A stretch of 5,419 nucleotides of DNA from Vulcanimicrobiota bacterium. GTDB lineage: Bacteria > Vulcanimicrobiota > Vulcanimicrobiia > Vulcanimicrobiales > Vulcanimicrobiaceae. The first letter of the stretch is position 1, and every line of letters begins with the position of its first letter. A program made the position numbers and the translations under genes. Where the stretch lies: NCBI GenBank assembly GCA_019233415.1, contig JAFAMK010000056.1, forward strand, positions 1 through 5,419. The letters run 5' to 3'. The notes below the pieces were generated by a model. It ran no database searches and was not told where the DNA came from. It saw only the letters and a program-made list of their open reading frames with translations. Below are positions 4,826 to 5,419 of the stretch, piece after piece.

Positions 4826-5419
4826 GTGATCGTTCACGTCGTCGGCACCTGTCAGGCCTCGGCGCTCGCGCAGTGCCTTGCGATGATGGCGCCGCGCGAG
4901 ACGTTCGTCGCGCGCTCGTTCGACGACGACTTGAGCGACGTCGCGGCCGGCGACGCGCTGCTGTGGCAGGTCGGTCGCGTCGAGCGCCGCGCGATGCCCA
5001 CGACCAAGGCGGCGCGCGCGGCGACGTACCCGATGCTGTTCTTCAACGCGTTTCATCCCGACCTCGTGCGCGTGCGCGGTCCCGAAGGGCGAATCGCAGG
5101 GCCGCTTGCCGGCAACCATTCGGCGCTAGCGTTCTACGGCTGGCAGCGCGAGCTGAGCGTCGCGCAGACCGTGCGGCTGTTCGGCGACGACGCGTTCGAG
5201 CGACTTGGCTATGCGCGCTACTGGGAGACGGCGCGTAGCGTGATGCTCGAGGTTGCCGAGGCGGCGGACCTCCCGCTCGACGTGGCGTTCGAGCGCTGGG
5301 CGCGCACGGGCTGCTTCATGCACACCGTGAACCACCCGAAGTTCGTCGTGCTCGCCGACCTCGCGCGCGCGGTCGCACAACGAGCCGGGATCGCGCTCGC
5401 GTTCGACCGGCCCGAGGAC
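4826..5419 (+). CDS. WcbI-like putative polysaccharide biosynthesis acetyltransferase, 3' end outside the window
   Basis: The frame is open from GTG 4826 to the right edge: 198 residues with no stop. It begins MIVHVVGTCQASALAQ; the GTCQ at 7-10 fits the GNCQ-type opening of the WcbI family, named after a Burkholderia capsule-locus protein of proposed acyltransferase or CoA-linked function. Other matching features are a YP-x-x-F-F-x-x-FHPD stretch (68-79), GNHS (96-99), a middle helical region, and FMHTVNHPK followed by VLADLA (164-180). The family is usually about 250-300 residues, so the missing tail is probably short. It starts 3 bases after the ybbR stop, with only a weak purine stretch upstream, and is probably co-transcribed with cdaA. 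No signal peptide is visible, so it is likely cytoplasmic. The family call is from memory of its motifs and the enzymatic role is not proven even in the family. Confidence 0.75.
   Translation, partial: MIVHVVGTCQASALAQCLAMMAPRETFVARSFDDDLSDVAAGDALLWQVGRVERRAMPTTKAARAATYPMLFFNAFHPDLVRVRGPEGRIAGPLAGNHSALAFYGWQRELSVAQTVRLFGDDAFERLGYARYWETARSVMLEVAEAADLPLDVAFERWARTGCFMHTVNHPKFVVLADLARAVAQRAGIALAFDRPED

Noticed and set aside
3950..5119. 389-residue open frame on the minus strand opposite cdaR and the WcbI-like gene
   Set aside because: Arg/Asp/Val-rich antisense shadow with no recognisable domain; both plus-strand genes have family motifs.
4198..5238. 346-residue open frame on the plus strand in another phase across cdaR and the WcbI-like gene
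   Set aside because: It spans the boundary of two recognised genes and is dominated by Arg and Ala, as expected for a shifted reading of GC-rich coding DNA.

Overview
This is a very GC-rich bacterial window: codon third positions are almost all G or C, and long false open frames run on both strands. Three of the gene starts carry no convincing Shine-Dalgarno sequence. The gene families are ordinary bacterial ones. The Pro/Thr-rich lipoprotein, the GC content and the weak ribosome-binding sites would suit a lineage such as Candidatus Eremiobacterota (WPS-2), but this is a guess from style; no taxonomic marker here settles it.

Layout. (1) Positions 3-857, plus strand: the C-terminal part of PriA, the replication-restart helicase, cut by the window's left edge. 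(2) Positions 858-973: a short spacer with three consecutive inverted repeats. (3) Positions 974-1576, plus strand: a small predicted lipoprotein with TTG start, built from repeated Asp/His-rich blocks, cysteines and Pro/Thr linkers. (4) Positions 1599-1630: a strong hairpin between converging genes, probably a terminator for both strands. (5) Minus strand: rpsT (ribosomal protein S20, 1653-1901) and, upstream of it, rsgA (ribosome small-subunit GTPase, 2069-2974). The 167-base gap between them contains nested hairpins and a perfect 10-base palindrome. (6) Plus strand, diverging from rsgA after only 18 bases: an uncharacterised 109-residue protein (2993-3322), cdaA (diadenylate cyclase, 3319-4185), a ybbR/cdaR-type gene (4151-4822) and the start of a WcbI-like gene (4826 to the right edge).

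How the genes work together. rsgA and rpsT both concern the 30S ribosomal subunit. The rightward cluster is tightly packed (4-base overlap, 35-base overlap, 3-base gap) and so is probably one transcript. Its core is the cyclic-di-AMP synthase CdaA and its membrane-anchored regulator CdaR. In many bacteria glmM (phosphoglucosamine mutase) follows this pair. Here a WcbI-family gene, associated elsewhere with surface polysaccharide, takes that place, and an unrecognised small gene is translationally coupled in front of cdaA.

The least ordinary items are the repetitive Asp/His lipoprotein with its hairpin-rich upstream region, and the modified cdaA neighbourhood. I found no mobile element, CRISPR array, tRNA or rRNA.
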